From the NCBI RefSeq assembly GCF_944390845.1, contig NZ_CALXRM010000005.1:1-64000 (forward strand): a stretch of DNA of 64,000 nucleotides, in the 5' to 3' direction. Position numbers and translations under genes: made by a program. Shown one piece after another: positions 8,761 through 18,534 of the stretch (position 1 is the first letter of the stretch; each line of letters opens with the position of its first letter). The notes under the pieces were generated by a model. The model saw only the letters and a program-made list of their open reading frames with translations, searched no databases and had not been told where the DNA came from. The DNA is from an uncultured Brachyspira sp. (GTDB lineage: Bacteria > Spirochaetota > Brachyspiria > Brachyspirales > Brachyspiraceae).

Positions 8761-9150
8761 TTATTTTTTACCTGGTGCTTTTTTCTTACCAGCTATTGCT
8801 TTTCTAGCTCCACCACCTCTAGCATTACGTGAGTTAGTGCGAGTACGCTGACCATGTACAGGAAGCCTCTTAATATGACGCATTCCACGATATGAGTGAA
8901 TGTCTTTTAAACGCTTTATGTTATTATAAAGCTCTGTACGTAAATCACCTTCTACTTTAGTAGTGGCTTCTATAGCATCTCTTAAAGCTGTAATTTGTGC
9001 GTCTGTTAAATCTTTAGCTTTGATAGAATAATCTATATTAGCTTTATCACAAATAACATGAGCAAGAGTGCGACCTATACCATATATGTCGGTAAGGGCT
9101 ATTTCTATTCTTTTATTGTTTCTAATTTCAACACCCATTAAGCGTGCCAT
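8761..9150 (-). CDS. rpsM: 30S ribosomal protein S13
   Basis: S13 sits in the 30S head and contacts the P-site tRNA and the large subunit. 129 residues. The N-terminus MARLMGVEIRNNKRIEIALT and the HIKRLPVHGQRTRTNSRNARG motif are typical, followed by a basic tail. It follows rpmJ, as is usual in this cluster. Confidence 0.96.
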   Translation of the reverse strand: MARLMGVEIRNNKRIEIALTDIYGIGRTLAHVICDKANIDYSIKAKDLTDAQITALRDAIEATTKVEGDLRTELYNNIKRLKDIHSYRGMRHIKRLPVHGQRTRTNSRNARGGGARKAIAGKKKAPGKK

Positions 9151-9172
9151 ATTAATTATCTCCTTAAATTAA

Positions 9173-9289
9173 TTACTTCTGTTTTTGTTTATGTCTTGGG
9201 TTTTTCTTACATATAACTCTAACTACGCCTTTTCTTTTAACTATTTGACAGTCATTACAGCGTTTTTTTATAGAACTTTTTACTTTCAT
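9173..9289 (-). CDS. rpmJ: 50S ribosomal protein L36, zinc-binding form
   Basis: This 38-codon gene between infA and rpsM is L36: [19 protein letters not shown] at the start and a [10 protein letters not shown] end. Cys11, Cys14, Cys27 and His33 form the zinc ribbon of the C+ type. L36 stabilises 23S rRNA near the peptidyl transferase region. The gene is easily missed because it is so short. Frame and stop were checked codon by codon. Confidence 0.95.
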   Translation of the reverse strand: MKVKSSIKKRCNDCQIVKRKGVVRVICKKNPRHKQKQK

Positions 9290-9313
9290 TGTAACTAATC
9301 TCCATTTAATTTA

Positions 9314-9532
9314 TTACTTATAACGATAAATTATTCTACCCTTTGTCAAATCATAGGGAGACATTTCTATAGTTACCTTATCACCAGGAAGTATACGAAT
9401 GAAATTCATACGCATTTTACCTGATATATGTGCCAATATCTTATGACCATTGTCAAGCTCTACTTTAAAAGTAGCATTTGGTAGAGGTTCTACTACTGTA
9501 CCCTCTATCTCTATAGTTTCTCTCTCAGCCAT
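9314..9532 (-). CDS. infA: Translation initiation factor IF-1
   Basis: IF-1 occludes the ribosomal A site during initiation. The 72-residue OB-fold protein has the standard motifs [25 protein letters not shown] and IRILPGDKV, ending KGRIIYRYK. It lies directly after secY (6-base gap). The adk and map genes that separate secY from infA in many bacteria are absent. Confidence 0.96.
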   Translation of the reverse strand: MAERETIEIEGTVVEPLPNATFKVELDNGHKILAHISGKMRMNFIRILPGDKVTIEMSPYDLTKGRIIYRYK

Positions 9533-9538
9533 TTTTGT

Positions 9539-10879
9539 TTACCTTCTAACTTTAGATTTCTTTAATATGCCATCATAGTTATGCATTTGTAAATATGATT
9601 CTATTTGTTTCAATAACTCAACAGCAACACTTACACTAATCATTACTGAAGTTCCACCCATTAAATAAACAAGCGAATTATTTGTACCTCTAAAAGGAGC
9701 AAATATAGGAATCTTAGACATTAAATCAGGGAATACTGCTATAGCTGCCAAGAATATGGAACCACCTATAGTTATTCTGCTTAATACTGTTTTAAGATAT
9801 TCCGCTGTCTGTGTACCTGGTCTGTAACCTGGTATAAAACCGCCTGATTTCTTAAGATTCTCAGCTATATCATCAGGATTGAACTGTACTGATGTGTAAA
9901 CATAAGCAAACATTATAACTAAAAGACAATATAGAATAATATATGCCCAGCTGCCATAAGAGAAAAATCTAAGTAAAGCATCTAACCATCTCCACTGAAC
10001 ACCTCTAGTTAAACTAGCTATTTGAGCAGGGATTGCCATTAGAGCAGAAGCAAATATTATAGGTATAACGCCTGATGGATTGATTTTGAAAGGTATATGA
10101 GTAGATTGAGCTCCGAATACTTTTCTACCAACCACACGTTTAGCATATTGTACTGGAATTCTTCGCTGTCCGCTTTCTTCATAAACTACACAAAAGATTA
10201 CTATTGCGAAAATAATGAAGAAAAGAACTATAACTAAAGAATTTAAATATTCGCTTTCTCTTTTTTGTATAACATCATAAACACCAGCAGGAATACGAGC
10301 AACAATACCAGCAAAAATTATAACAGATATACCGTTACCAAGGCCGCGTTCTGTAATTTGGTCACCTAGCCACATCAAGAACATGGTACCAGCAGTAGCT
10401 GTTACAACTACTAAAAATATAAATCCTAATCCAGGATTCATAAATATCATAGCACCTTCATTTATACTCTGTATCCAACTAGCCATAGCTGCAGATTGTA
10501 TTACACAAAGAACAAGTGTTAGATATCTAACATACTGATTTATCTTTTTACGACCGCTTTCACCTTCTTTTTGCATTCTCTCAAGTGCAGGTATAACTAC
10601 ACCGAGAAGCTGCATAATAATGGAAGCAGAAATATAAGGCATGATACCAAGTGCTAATATAGAAAATCTAAATAAAGCACCACCGGAAAATAGATCCATA
10701 ATAGTTAAAAGACCTCCACCACCTTGTGATGAAGATAAGAAACCCAATAATGCAGATGGATCTATACCAGGTGTTGGAATATGACTACCTATTCTGTAAA
10801 CTAATATAGCAACAATAGTAAATAGGATTCTACTTCTTAATTCTTGTACCTTAAATATATTAGTTAATGATTTCAACAT
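9539..10879 (-). CDS. secY: Protein translocase subunit SecY
   Basis: SecY is the channel-forming subunit of the Sec translocon in the inner membrane. At 446 residues it shows about ten hydrophobic segments, the plug region after helix 1 (RIGSHIPTPGID), and the conserved cytoplasmic loop GQRRIPVQYAKR. It lies between rplO and infA. Of its usual partners, neither secE nor secG is in the window. Confidence 0.96.
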   Translation of the reverse strand: MLKSLTNIFKVQELRSRILFTIVAILVYRIGSHIPTPGIDPSALLGFLSSSQGGGGLLTIMDLFSGGALFRFSILALGIMPYISASIIMQLLGVVIPALERMQKEGESGRKKINQYVRYLTLVLCVIQSAAMASWIQSINEGAMIFMNPGLGFIFLVVVTATAGTMFLMWLGDQITERGLGNGISVIIFAGIVARIPAGVYDVIQKRESEYLNSLVIVLFFIIFAIVIFCVVYEESGQRRIPVQYAKRVVGRKVFGAQSTHIPFKINPSGVIPIIFASALMAIPAQIASLTRGVQWRWLDALLRFFSYGSWAYIILYCLLVIMFAYVYTSVQFNPDDIAENLKKSGGFIPGYRPGTQTAEYLKTVLSRITIGGSIFLAAIAVFPDLMSKIPIFAPFRGTNNSLVYLMGGTSVMISVSVAVELLKQIESYLQMHNYDGILKKSKVRR

Positions 10880-10890
10880 TATAGTTTACC

Positions 10891-11379
10891 TTAAGACTTT
10901 TTATCTTCTTTCTTTCTAATATATTTTTTACGTTCATGTATTATAACTTTACCGCCAGATTTTTCAATCTTTTCTATAGCTTTTTTACTAGCCATATCAA
11001 CTGTTATAGTAACAGCATTCTTTACTTCACCCATAGAAAGAAGTTTTATATAATCTCTCTTAGATGATAAAAATCCTAATTGTAGTAAAGTATCTCTGCT
11101 TATTTCATTACCAATTGAATCTAAATCACCAACATTGATAACATTTACACATTTTTTGAAAGCTGCATTAGTGAATCCGCTTTTTGGGATTCTTCTATGT
11201 AAAGGCATTTGTCCACCTTCAAAACCTGCTCTTCTGCTGTAACCAGCACGAGATTGTGCACCTTTATCACCTCTACCTGCAGTACAACCCCAACCAGAAC
11301 CTTGACCGCGTCCTACTCTGTGACGTTTTTTGCTTGATCCTTTAGGAGCTCTTAATATTTTTGTATTTTCTTGTGCCAT
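10891..11379 (-). CDS. rplO: 50S ribosomal protein L15
   Basis: L15 is a late-assembly protein of the large subunit. The Gly/Arg-rich N-terminal region (KKRHRVGRGQGSGWGCTAGRG) and FEGGQMPLHRRIPKSGF are diagnostic. 162 residues, with a Lys-rich tail (KKYIRKKEDKKS) slightly longer than usual. It lies 10 bases after rpmD and 11 before secY. Confidence 0.96.
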   Translation of the reverse strand: MAQENTKILRAPKGSSKKRHRVGRGQGSGWGCTAGRGDKGAQSRAGYSRRAGFEGGQMPLHRRIPKSGFTNAAFKKCVNVINVGDLDSIGNEISRDTLLQLGFLSSKRDYIKLLSMGEVKNAVTITVDMASKKAIEKIEKSGGKVIIHERKKYIRKKEDKKS

Positions 11380-11389
11380 TTCCTAGCCC

Positions 11390-11569
11390 TCACTTATACT
11401 CAACTTTAAGAAGGTGTGATATTTTATTTATCATTCCATTTATTTGAGGAGTTGCTTCATGTTCTACAACTCTTTTACCCTTTTTGAAACCTAAAGCTAC
11501 AACAGTATCTCTTTGAGACTTTTCATAGCCTATAGGAGATTTAACTAATGTTATTACAACTTTAGCCAT
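11390..11569 (-). CDS. rpmD: 50S ribosomal protein L30
   Basis: A 59-codon gene between rpsE and rplO encodes L30: [20 protein letters not shown] at the start, then TVVALGF and the [13 protein letters not shown] end. These match the family's single-domain fold. Its ATG shares one base with the rpsE stop codon, so translation is coupled. Short ribosomal genes like this are often missed in automatic calls. Confidence 0.94.
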   Translation of the reverse strand: MAKVVITLVKSPIGYEKSQRDTVVALGFKKGKRVVEHEATPQINGMINKISHLLKVEYK

Positions 11570-12087
11570 TATTCTGCCCCCCCATAAATCTGGTCTATAC
11601 TAATTCCTCTTTTATTAGCCATATATTCAACTGTTTTTAAAGATTTTAAACCTTCAAAAGTAGCTTTAGCTAAGTTCATAGAATTGTTATTACCTAAAGA
11701 TTTAGAAAGAATATTTTTTACTCCAGCTAATTCTAATACTGCACGTGCAGGGCCGCCTGAAATAACTCCAGTACCTTTAGAAGCTGGTTTCATAACTATT
11801 CTGCTGCTTCTGAATACGCCAACTGTATTATGGGGTATAGTTTCACCTTTTAAGTTTACTTCTATCATGTTTTTCTTAGCTTGTTCTATAGCTTTTCTTA
11901 TAGCATCTGGTACTTCGTTTGCTTTACCATAACCTAAACCAACATGACCATTCTTATCACCTAAAACCATTAAAGCGGCAAATCTAAAACGTCTTCCACC
12001 TTTCATAACTTTTGCAACTCTGTTCAAAGTTATAAGACGTTCTTCATACATACTTTTTTCTTCGTTGTTATTTATATCGTGTGCCAA
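11569..12087 (-). CDS. rpsE: 30S ribosomal protein S5
   Basis: S5 helps maintain decoding accuracy. The double-stranded RNA-binding-like domain ([22 protein letters not shown]) and the [22 protein letters not shown] region are diagnostic. About 172 residues. Two starts are possible: an ATG at 12093 lies only one base after the AAGGAG element, whereas the TTG at 12087 is seven bases from it and gives the usual MA- beginning. I prefer the TTG start. A third possibility is the ATG preceding YEERL. Confidence 0.93.
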   Translation of the reverse strand: MAHDINNNEEKSMYEERLITLNRVAKVMKGGRRFRFAALMVLGDKNGHVGLGYGKANEVPDAIRKAIEQAKKNMIEVNLKGETIPHNTVGVFRSSRIVMKPASKGTGVISGGPARAVLELAGVKNILSKSLGNNNSMNLAKATFEGLKSLKTVEYMANKRGISIDQIYGGAE

Positions 12088-12100
12088 GGTCATACTCCTT
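12085..12100 (-). promoter_or_regulatory. Ribosome binding site deciding a TTG start for rpsE
   Basis: AAGGAG on the minus strand (12100-12095) overlaps the rplR stop codon. It is one base from the ATG at 12093 but seven bases from the TTG at 12087, so spacing favours the TTG. Confidence 0.6.
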
Positions 12101-12455
12101 AAAATTTCAATCCTGCTTCACGAGCACCGTCAGCTAAGGATTTTATTTTTCCATGATATATATAGCCGTTTCTATCGAATACAACTTCATTAATATTTTT
12201 TTCTTTTGCTCTAGTAGCTAAAACTTTACCTATTTCTCTAGCTATATCAACATTCTTACCACTTTTTAATTCTTTTTCTTGAGAAGATGCTGATACTAAA
12301 GTTATACCTTTACTATCATCTATTATTTGAGCAGATACATATTTAAGACTCTTATGAACTGTAAGTCTAGGACGCTCAGAACTTCCCTCGATTTTTATAC
12401 GTATACTTCTCTTTCTTCTTTCACGTTGAGCTTTAATTTTTTCTCTTAAACCCAT
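12099..12455 (-). CDS. rplR: 50S ribosomal protein L18
   Basis: L18 binds 5S rRNA and anchors it in the central protuberance. 118 residues with the family core ([29 protein letters not shown]), [24 protein letters not shown] at the end, and an Arg-rich N-terminal helix. It lies between rplF and rpsE as usual. Confidence 0.96.
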   Translation of the reverse strand: MGLREKIKAQRERRKRSIRIKIEGSSERPRLTVHKSLKYVSAQIIDDSKGITLVSASSQEKELKSGKNVDIAREIGKVLATRAKEKNINEVVFDRNGYIYHGKIKSLADGAREAGLKF

Positions 12456-12465
12456 AGCTTACCCC

Positions 12466-13038
12466 TTACTTAGCAGCTTTTTTACTTTCTTTCATTTTTA
12501 CATGCTCGCCATCAAATCTAACACCTTTACCTTTATAAGGTTCAACTGGTCTTTTCTTTTTGATATTCATAGCAAGCTCGCCTACTTGTTCTTTATCATT
12601 ACCTTCAATAATGATCTTTGTGTCTTTCTCTACTGTTACTTTAACACCTTCTGGTATTTTCATTTTTACATCGCTAGAAAAACCTAATTGTAATGTTATA
12701 GTATCACCTTGTACATTAGAACGGTAACCTGTACCTTCTAATTGTAAAACCTTTTTATATCCAGTAGTAACACCTTCTATCATATTAGAAATAAGTTTCC
12801 ACACCAAACCTAATTGTGCAGAATATTTAGCTTTATTTTCTTTAATAGCTTTCTCGTCAGTACTTTCAATCTTAGGAGGTTTAACCCAAAGAGAATTATT
12901 TTCAAGTTCAAGTATTATATAATCAAAAAACTCTCTTGTCAACTCCCCTCTTTTACCTTTTACGATTACTTTGTGTCCGTCTACTTTTACTTCAACGCCT
13001 TGAGGTATCGCGATAGGTTTATTAGATAATCTACTCAT
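12466..13038 (-). CDS. rplF: 50S ribosomal protein L6
   Basis: L6 lies near the GTPase-associated region. The sequence has two related domains with MSRLSNKPIAIPQGVEVKVDG at the start and the KKRPVEPYKGKGVRF motif near the end. At 190 residues it is about a dozen longer than typical, due to an insertion around residues 55-65 (ESTDEKAIKENKAKY) and the Lys-rich tail. Confidence 0.96.
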   Translation of the reverse strand: MSRLSNKPIAIPQGVEVKVDGHKVIVKGKRGELTREFFDYIILELENNSLWVKPPKIESTDEKAIKENKAKYSAQLGLVWKLISNMIEGVTTGYKKVLQLEGTGYRSNVQGDTITLQLGFSSDVKMKIPEGVKVTVEKDTKIIIEGNDKEQVGELAMNIKKKRPVEPYKGKGVRFDGEHVKMKESKKAAK

Positions 13039-13059
13039 TATTAATACCCTCTTAATTTA

Positions 13060-13461
13060 TTACCAAACGTAGCATAAAACTTCGCCGCCAACTTTTTCTT
13101 TTCTAGCTTCTTTATCTGTCATTACACCTTTGCTTGTAGATATAACAGATATACCAAAACCATTTTTTACTTGAGGTATAGTGTCTACTGAGGTATAAAC
13201 TCTTAAACCTGGAGTTGATACTCTTTGAATGCCTTCTATTACTGAACTTCCCTCATAATATTTCAAGTCTATCTCTATGCGGAAGAAATTTTTATCTTTT
13301 ACTTCTACTTTCTTGAAGTCATTAATATATCCTTCTTTCTTCAAAATTGCAAGTATATTTTCCATTTTTGTAGAAAAAGGTATAGTAACAGCTTCTTTTT
13401 TTGCTCTACATCCATTTCTTATTATAGTTAAAGCATCTGCTATTGGATCATGTACACTCAT
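13060..13461 (-). CDS. rpsH: 30S ribosomal protein S8
   Basis: S8 binds the central domain of 16S rRNA and in E. coli represses the spc operon. MSVHDPIADALTIIRNG is the family N-terminus. The end (GISVISTSKGVMTDKEARK and GGEVLCYVW) is typical. The reading frame is open seven codons further upstream, but that would overlap rpsN, and GGAG stands just before the ATG at 13461, giving 133 residues. Confidence 0.96.
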   Translation of the reverse strand: MSVHDPIADALTIIRNGCRAKKEAVTIPFSTKMENILAILKKEGYINDFKKVEVKDKNFFRIEIDLKYYEGSSVIEGIQRVSTPGLRVYTSVDTIPQVKNGFGISVISTSKGVMTDKEARKEKVGGEVLCYVW

Positions 13462-13475
13462 TATACTCTCCTTAA

Positions 13476-13661
13476 TTACCAACTAGACTTAGTTACGCCT
13501 GGTATTAAACCTTTATTTGCTAAATCTCTAAAACATATTCTGCACATCTTGTACTGTCTTATATAAGCTCTTGGTCTACCACATATAGGGCAACGATTAT
13601 ACTGTCTTGTTTTATATTTTTGTTTTTTTGTAGCTTTAACTTTAAGTGCCAATCTAGCCAT
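13476..13661 (-). CDS. rpsN: 30S ribosomal protein S14, zinc-binding type Z
   Basis: Short 61-residue S14 of the zinc type. Cys24-x2-Cys27 (CPIC) and Cys40-x2-Cys43 (CRIC) form the zinc ribbon. The end ([16 protein letters not shown]) is standard. It lies between rplE and rpsH in the classical spc order and overlaps the rplE stop by one base. Confidence 0.96.
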   Translation of the reverse strand: MARLALKVKATKKQKYKTRQYNRCPICGRPRAYIRQYKMCRICFRDLANKGLIPGVTKSSW

Positions 13662-14224
13662 TATTTATTCTCCTGACTTTTAGGTGCTGCACGGAATGGC
13701 AAACCAACTCTTTCTAATAAAGTGCGAGCCATTTCGTCATTATCTGCAGTAGTTACTATTGTTATATTTAAGCCTTTTACAGCGTCTGTTTTATCGAAAC
13801 TTATTTCTGGGAATATTGTATGTTCTTTTATTCCCAAGTTATAGTTACCTTTACCATCAAATCCTCTTCTAGGAATACCTTGGAAGTCTCTTACTCTTGG
13901 TAATGCTATAAATATTAATCTCTCTAAGAAGTCATACATTCTTTCACCTCTTAAAGTTACTCTACAACCTATAGGCATACCTTGTCTTAATTTGAAGTTA
14001 GCTATAGACTTTTTAGCTCTTGTTACAACAGCTCTCTGTCCTGCTATTTGGGTAAGTTCTTCTACAGCAGAATCAACATATTTTTTATCTGTTACTGCTT
14101 GAGTTACTCCCATATTGATTATTATTTTCTCAATTTTAGGAATAGCCATTGTAGAGCTTAAATTCATATCTTTTAGTAGAGACTGTTTAATTTCGTTTTC
14201 ATACCTATCTTTCAATACTGACAT
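13661..14224 (-). CDS. rplE: 50S ribosomal protein L5
   Basis: L5 binds 5S rRNA and contacts the P-site tRNA. 187 residues. Diagnostic segments are [33 protein letters not shown] and [17 protein letters not shown], with IFPEISFD later on. A normal member of the family in its usual place after rplX. Confidence 0.97.
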   Translation of the reverse strand: MSVLKDRYENEIKQSLLKDMNLSSTMAIPKIEKIIINMGVTQAVTDKKYVDSAVEELTQIAGQRAVVTRAKKSIANFKLRQGMPIGCRVTLRGERMYDFLERLIFIALPRVRDFQGIPRRGFDGKGNYNLGIKEHTIFPEISFDKTDAVKGLNITIVTTADNDEMARTLLERVGLPFRAAPKSQENK

Positions 14225-14240
14225 AATTTATTACTCCTAC

Positions 14241-14582
14241 TTACTTATCAAGAACTTCGCCCGATTTTTTGGCATATCTTTTCATTTTACCATTAACTTC
14301 TTTTCTTCCAATTCTAACAGCTTTTCCATTTTTACCTACAACCATTACATTGGATATATGTATTGAAGCTTCTTTCTCTACTATACCGCCTTTTTGATTC
14401 TCTTGGCTTTTTGGCATAGTTTTTTTGATCATGTTGATGTTCTTTACTAGAACTCTTCCTCTTGCTCTATCTATAGACAATACTTCGCCACGTTCTCCGC
14501 TTTGTTCTCCAGCTATTACCTCAACAGTATCGCCTTTTCTTACTTTGTATTTTGTCTTACTTAAATCTTGTTTCTTTATCAT
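14241..14582 (-). CDS. rplX: 50S ribosomal protein L24
   Basis: L24 starts large-subunit assembly. 113 residues with the KOW motif (VRKGDTVEVIAGEQSGERGEVLSI). The segment NMIKKTMPKSQENQKGGIVEKEASIHISNVMVV matches the family. A C-terminal basic tail makes it about ten residues longer than common homologues. It lies one base after the rplN stop. Confidence 0.95.
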   Translation of the reverse strand: MIKKQDLSKTKYKVRKGDTVEVIAGEQSGERGEVLSIDRARGRVLVKNINMIKKTMPKSQENQKGGIVEKEASIHISNVMVVGKNGKAVRIGRKEVNGKMKRYAKKSGEVLDK

Positions 14583-14583
14583 A

Positions 14584-14952
14584 TTATATTACCTCTGGTG
14601 CAAGTGATACTATCTTCATAAAGCCTCTATCTCTAAGCTCACGTGCTACTGGTCCAAATATACGTTTACCGCGAGGCTCTTTTTTATCATCAACTATAAC
14701 AGCAGCATTTTCATCAAAACGTATGTATGAACCGTCTGGACGTCTAACTTCTTTTTTTACTCTTACTATTACAGCTTTTACTACTTTACCTTTTTCTATA
14801 GAGCAAGTAGGTATTATATCTGTTACAGAACAAACTATAACATCTCCTAAAGTAGCATATCTACGTCTACTTCCTCCTAATACCTTAATACATTTTAACT
14901 TTTTCACGCCTGTGTTGTCGGCTACATTAAGAGTACTTGGTACTTGTATCAT
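14584..14952 (-). CDS. rplN: 50S ribosomal protein L14
   Basis: L14 forms an intersubunit bridge with 16S rRNA. The 122-residue sequence is very typical: [19 protein letters not shown] at the start, [16 protein letters not shown] in the middle and [26 protein letters not shown] near the end. Confidence 0.97.
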   Translation of the reverse strand: MIQVPSTLNVADNTGVKKLKCIKVLGGSRRRYATLGDVIVCSVTDIIPTCSIEKGKVVKAVIVRVKKEVRRPDGSYIRFDENAAVIVDDKKEPRGKRIFGPVARELRDRGFMKIVSLAPEVI

Positions 14953-14957
14953 AGTTA

Positions 14958-15317
14958 TTACTCTCCTTCAACCTGTGAAACTGCTGCTTCTGGAGCATGT
15001 TTTTCACGTTTTAATACGCTTTCTACATCGCTATCTATAGAATCTTTTTCTATACGCTCTGCTTTCTTGATTATTTTTGTTAATCTAAATTTTTTATCTT
15101 TACTAAGAGGTCTGCACTCTACTACTCTTACTAAATCGCCTTCATGGCATTCATTTTTTTCGTCATGAGCTTTATAGCGTTTATTTTTACTAATAGTTTT
15201 ACCATAGAGTGGGTGTTTCTGCTTGCTTTCTACTTTTACAACTATAGTTTTATCCATTTTATCAGAAACTACAATTCCCTCAAGTACTCTTTTATATTTT
15301 TTTGCTTTGCTATCCAC
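14958..15317 (-). CDS. rpsQ: 30S ribosomal protein S17 with a C-terminal extension
   Basis: S17 binds the 5' domain of 16S rRNA. The OB-fold core ([47 protein letters not shown]) fills about residues 8-88. About 30 further residues, charged and ending in [10 protein letters not shown], make it 119 long against the usual 80-90. The extension is low in complexity and probably disordered. Confidence 0.95.
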   Translation of the reverse strand: MDSKAKKYKRVLEGIVVSDKMDKTIVVKVESKQKHPLYGKTISKNKRYKAHDEKNECHEGDLVRVVECRPLSKDKKFRLTKIIKKAERIEKDSIDSDVESVLKREKHAPEAAVSQVEGE

Positions 15318-15329
15318 AGTAATACCTCA

Positions 15330-15536
15330 CTATTTTTTTATACCAAGTTCATATTGACGAATAAATGTCTTAACTCTGGCTATATCTTTACGAGCTTTCT
15401 TTAATTGATGTGTTTGTCTAGCATCACCAACTACTTTTTCAAATCTATGCTCTTGATATTCTTTTTCTAATTTTAGAAGTTCACCTTTAAGCTCTTCTAA
15501 ACCTAATGACTTATAATCTTTATTGTTTTTAGCCAT
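15330..15536 (-). CDS. rpmC: 50S ribosomal protein L29
   Basis: L29 sits at the tunnel exit next to L23 and helps dock SRP and trigger factor. 68 residues. The two-helix protein reads LEELKGELLKLEKEYQEHRF then QLKKARKDIARVKTFIRQYE. Its ATG overlaps the rplP stop by one base. Confidence 0.95.
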   Translation of the reverse strand: MAKNNKDYKSLGLEELKGELLKLEKEYQEHRFEKVVGDARQTHQLKKARKDIARVKTFIRQYELGIKK

Positions 15537-15949
15537 TATATAGCCTCCCTCTTAATGAACTTAGTTTTTATAGGAAGCTTGAAACCAGCCAATCTAAAAG
15601 CTGATTGAGCTAACTCTTCTGGAACGCCTGCTATTTCAAATATTACTTTTCCAGGTTTAACTACAGCTACCCAATATTCAACGTTACCTTTACCTTTACC
15701 CATTCTAGTCTCAGCAGGCTTTTTAGTATAAGGTTTATCTGGAAATACTTTTATCCACATTTTACCTACACGTTTAACATGTCTAGATATAGCAATACGT
15801 GCAGCTTCAATTTGTCTATCAGTTAACCATACAGGCTCTAATGCCATTAAACCGTAATCTCCGAAAGTCAAGTTACTGCCTCTCTTAGATTTACCTTTCA
15901 TTCTGCCTCTATGATGTTTACGATATTTCATTCTTGATGGTTGTAACAT
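15536..15949 (-). CDS. rplP: 50S ribosomal protein L16
   Basis: L16 helps position aminoacyl-tRNA in the A site. 137 residues. [19 protein letters not shown] is the family start, with [20 protein letters not shown] and [19 protein letters not shown] following. It overlaps rpsC and rpmC by one base each, indicating tight translational coupling. Confidence 0.97.
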   Translation of the reverse strand: MLQPSRMKYRKHHRGRMKGKSKRGSNLTFGDYGLMALEPVWLTDRQIEAARIAISRHVKRVGKMWIKVFPDKPYTKKPAETRMGKGKGNVEYWVAVVKPGKVIFEIAGVPEELAQSAFRLAGFKLPIKTKFIKREAI

Positions 15950-16686
15950 TATCTATCTCCTTTGGCACTGATAACTTTACCAGCATCATCTTGCTTATGC
16001 TCTTTCTTATCAAGAATTTCACCCTTATAGATCCACACTTTTATTCCTATAATACCAAATGTAGTGAGTGCCTCTGCAGTGCCATAATCTATATTAGCTC
16101 TTAATGTATGTAATGGTACTGAACCATTTTTATATTGTTCTGTTCTAGCAATATCAGCACCTGCTAAACGACCAGAACACATAACTTTTATTCCTTTAGC
16201 ACCTTTCTTCATAGCTTGAGTTATAACGCTTTTCATAGCTCTTCTAAAAGCAACACGCATTTCTAATTGACGTGCTACGCTTTGAGCTGCCAAAGTAGCA
16301 TCTAACTCAGCATCTCTAATTTCTGTAATAGAGAAATGAACTGGTTTTTTTACCATCTTTTGTACTGCTGTTTTCACAGTTTCAACTCTCTGACCTTTTG
16401 GACCTATTACAACTCCTGCTCTTGCAGTAGAGATGAAAATATTAATTCTATCTGGGAAACGTACTATTTGTATGTCAGATATAGCAGGGTCAAAAGACTC
16501 TTTTTTTCCACCAATTTTCTTTTGTTCTTCTTTTAATGTTTTATAATAATAATTCATTATATAGCGTCTGATAGATAAATCTTCATGCAAACTGTCTGCA
16601 TAAGTTCTGCTATCTTCAAACCATTTACTAGACCAAGTTTTGTTAATTCCGAGTCTTAAGCCTATTGGACTAACCTTTTGACCCAT
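15949..16686 (-). CDS. rpsC: 30S ribosomal protein S3
   Basis: S3 forms part of the mRNA entry channel and its helicase activity. 245 residues with [20 protein letters not shown], the KH domain around [15 protein letters not shown], and the C-terminal domain with [20 protein letters not shown]-like sequence (here [15 protein letters not shown]). The tail [17 protein letters not shown] is short and charged. Confidence 0.97.
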   Translation of the reverse strand: MGQKVSPIGLRLGINKTWSSKWFEDSRTYADSLHEDLSIRRYIMNYYYKTLKEEQKKIGGKKESFDPAISDIQIVRFPDRINIFISTARAGVVIGPKGQRVETVKTAVQKMVKKPVHFSITEIRDAELDATLAAQSVARQLEMRVAFRRAMKSVITQAMKKGAKGIKVMCSGRLAGADIARTEQYKNGSVPLHTLRANIDYGTAEALTTFGIIGIKVWIYKGEILDKKEHKQDDAGKVISAKGDR

Positions 16687-16689
16687 AGT

Positions 16690-17097
16690 TTATACCTCCG
16701 CTGCTTTAGGTGCTTCTTCTTTTTTAGCACTCTTAGCTTTTAATTTTTTCTTTTCAGGTTTTTTATCATCACTTAATACTATAGTTATATGTGAAAGTCT
16801 TCTTAATATAGGGTCAGCACTACCTCTGCTTGCAGCACGTATACGTTTTAAAGTTGGTGCTTTATCTACATAAGCAGTTTTTACCCATAATGTATCTGGA
16901 TTGATATTTCTTGATTGGAATATAGCATTAGCTATTCCACTTTTAATAGCCTTTCTTAGAACTACTGATGACATCTGTGGCATTGTTGCAAGATTAGATA
17001 TAGCATGATTTACATACTCGCCTTTTACAAATGGAAGTAATCTTGCTACTTTTCTACGACCAATGCGTAAATAACGTACCTTTACTTTATAATCCAT
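16690..17097 (-). CDS. rplV: 50S ribosomal protein L22 with a basic C-terminal tail
   Basis: L22 lines the peptide exit tunnel, and its loop is a known site of macrolide resistance changes. 135 residues. The core matches the family (RIGRRKVARLLPFVKG and KAPTLKRIRAASRGSADPILRRLSHITIVL). About 25 Lys/Ala-rich residues (KKLKAKSAKKEEAPKAAEV) extend the C-terminus. It lies between rpsS and rpsC. Confidence 0.96.
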   Translation of the reverse strand: MDYKVKVRYLRIGRRKVARLLPFVKGEYVNHAISNLATMPQMSSVVLRKAIKSGIANAIFQSRNINPDTLWVKTAYVDKAPTLKRIRAASRGSADPILRRLSHITIVLSDDKKPEKKKLKAKSAKKEEAPKAAEV

Positions 17098-17108
17098 AGC
17101 CTAAATCC

Positions 17109-17378
17109 TTATTTCTTACCTACTTTAGCGGCACCTGCATGAGATATAAATTTTCTTGTTGGTGCAAATTCGCCTAGCTTATGACCTATCATATTTTCTT
17201 GTATATAAACTGCTACAAATGTTTTACCATTATGTACGTTTATAGTAAAACCTATCATTTCTGGAATAATTGTTGAAGCACGGCTGTATGTTTTTATTTG
17301 GTGCTTGTTATCTCCAGCTTGTATCTTCTTAAAGAGATTCTTATCTACAAAAGGTCCTTTCTTAATAGAGCGAGACAT
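17109..17378 (-). CDS. rpsS: 30S ribosomal protein S19
   Basis: S19 binds 16S rRNA in the 30S head beside S13. The 89-residue sequence begins [19 protein letters not shown] and has the [17 protein letters not shown] and [13 protein letters not shown] motifs. Its ATG overlaps the rplB stop codon. Confidence 0.97.
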   Translation of the reverse strand: MSRSIKKGPFVDKNLFKKIQAGDNKHQIKTYSRASTIIPEMIGFTINVHNGKTFVAVYIQENMIGHKLGEFAPTRKFISHAGAAKVGKK

Positions 17379-18214
17379 TACTTCTTACCCCCTCTTCTTT
17401 TGATTATTAATCTATCAGAATACTTATGCTTTTTCCTAGTTTTGTATCCTTTAGTAGGTACACCTGTTGGTGATACTGGGTGTGGGTTACCTTGTCCACT
17501 CTTACCTTCACCACCACCATGTGGGTGATCTACTGGGTTCATTACAACACCTCTTACTTTTGGTCTTCTACCTTTATGTCTAGTAGTTCCTGCTTTACCA
17601 TCTGTAGTATTGAAATGATCTAAGTTGCCAATTTGTCCTATAGTAGCATAACAGTTTTCTAATATTCTTCTTTCTTCACCTGAGCGAAGTCTTATTACAC
17701 AATAACCGCCAGATTTTGCTGTTATTTGAGCACCACCGCCTGCTGCTCTAACTAGCTGACCACCTTTTCCTGGAGTTATTTCAATGTTATGTATTATAGT
17801 GCCTAATGGAATTTTTTTCAATGGTAAACTACAACCAATTTTCACTTTTGCATTTTCACCACTTACTACTCTGTCGCCTACATTTAATCCCAATGGCCAT
17901 ATTATGTATCTTTTCTCGCCATCTGTATAGTGTAATAGTGCTATACGAGCAGTTCTGTTAGGATCATACTCTATAGAAACTACTTTAGCTTCTATATCAT
18001 GTTTATCTCTTCTAAAATCCACGAATCTAAAAAGTTTTTTATGTCCGCCTCCGCGACGACGCATAGTTATACGACCATTTGAACCACGACCACTAATACG
18101 TTTTTTTCCGCATACTAATGATTTACAAGGCTCATTTGTTGTAATATCCGAAAAGTCCACTACTGTACGATAGCGTAAACTTGGTGTTGTTGGTTTAAAT
18201 TTCTTTATAGCCAT
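17378..18214 (-). CDS. rplB: 50S ribosomal protein L2
   Basis: L2 is needed for subunit association and peptidyl transfer. 278 residues of standard sequence: [16 protein letters not shown] at the start, and [19 protein letters not shown] near the end with the conserved His required for activity in E. coli. It lies between rplW and rpsS. Confidence 0.97.
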   Translation of the reverse strand: MAIKKFKPTTPSLRYRTVVDFSDITTNEPCKSLVCGKKRISGRGSNGRITMRRRGGGHKKLFRFVDFRRDKHDIEAKVVSIEYDPNRTARIALLHYTDGEKRYIIWPLGLNVGDRVVSGENAKVKIGCSLPLKKIPLGTIIHNIEITPGKGGQLVRAAGGGAQITAKSGGYCVIRLRSGEERRILENCYATIGQIGNLDHFNTTDGKAGTTRHKGRRPKVRGVVMNPVDHPHGGGEGKSGQGNPHPVSPTGVPTKGYKTRKKHKYSDRLIIKRRGGKK

Positions 18215-18229
18215 CGGTGTCCCTCATCA

Positions 18230-18529
18230 TTATTTTACTATATCTATTGACTCTTTGCCATCAAGAACTATTATCGCTTTTTTATAGCTGCGTGTATATC
18301 CGCGTCTGCTCATTCTGCGATTTTTCTTCTTAGGCTTAACATTTATTATCTTACAATCTAGCGGATGTACATTAAATATTTTTGCAACCGCTTTCATCAA
18401 CTCTGTCTTATTAGCGTCCTGTCTTACTCTAAATACATAATAACGCTTTTCTGTTCCTCTAGGCTCAGTTCTAAGCATATTACTTTTTTCTGTAAGTATA
18501 GGCTCAATTAAAAGTGAATACATGCTCAT
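18230..18529 (-). CDS. rplW: 50S ribosomal protein L23
   Basis: L23 is the main docking site for trigger factor and SRP at the tunnel exit. 99 residues. LLIEPILTEKSNMLR, YVFRVRQDANKTELMKAV and IFNVHPLDCKIINVKPKKK are typical. The chosen ATG has AAGGG nine bases upstream. A second ATG two codons on is also possible. Confidence 0.95.
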   Translation of the reverse strand: MSMYSLLIEPILTEKSNMLRTEPRGTEKRYYVFRVRQDANKTELMKAVAKIFNVHPLDCKIINVKPKKKNRRMSRRGYTRSYKKAIIVLDGKESIDIVK

Positions 18530-18534
18530 ATTTT

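Noticed and set aside
14552-15040. 162-residue plus-strand ORF over rplN and rpsQ
   Set aside because: Antisense to two securely identified ribosomal genes.
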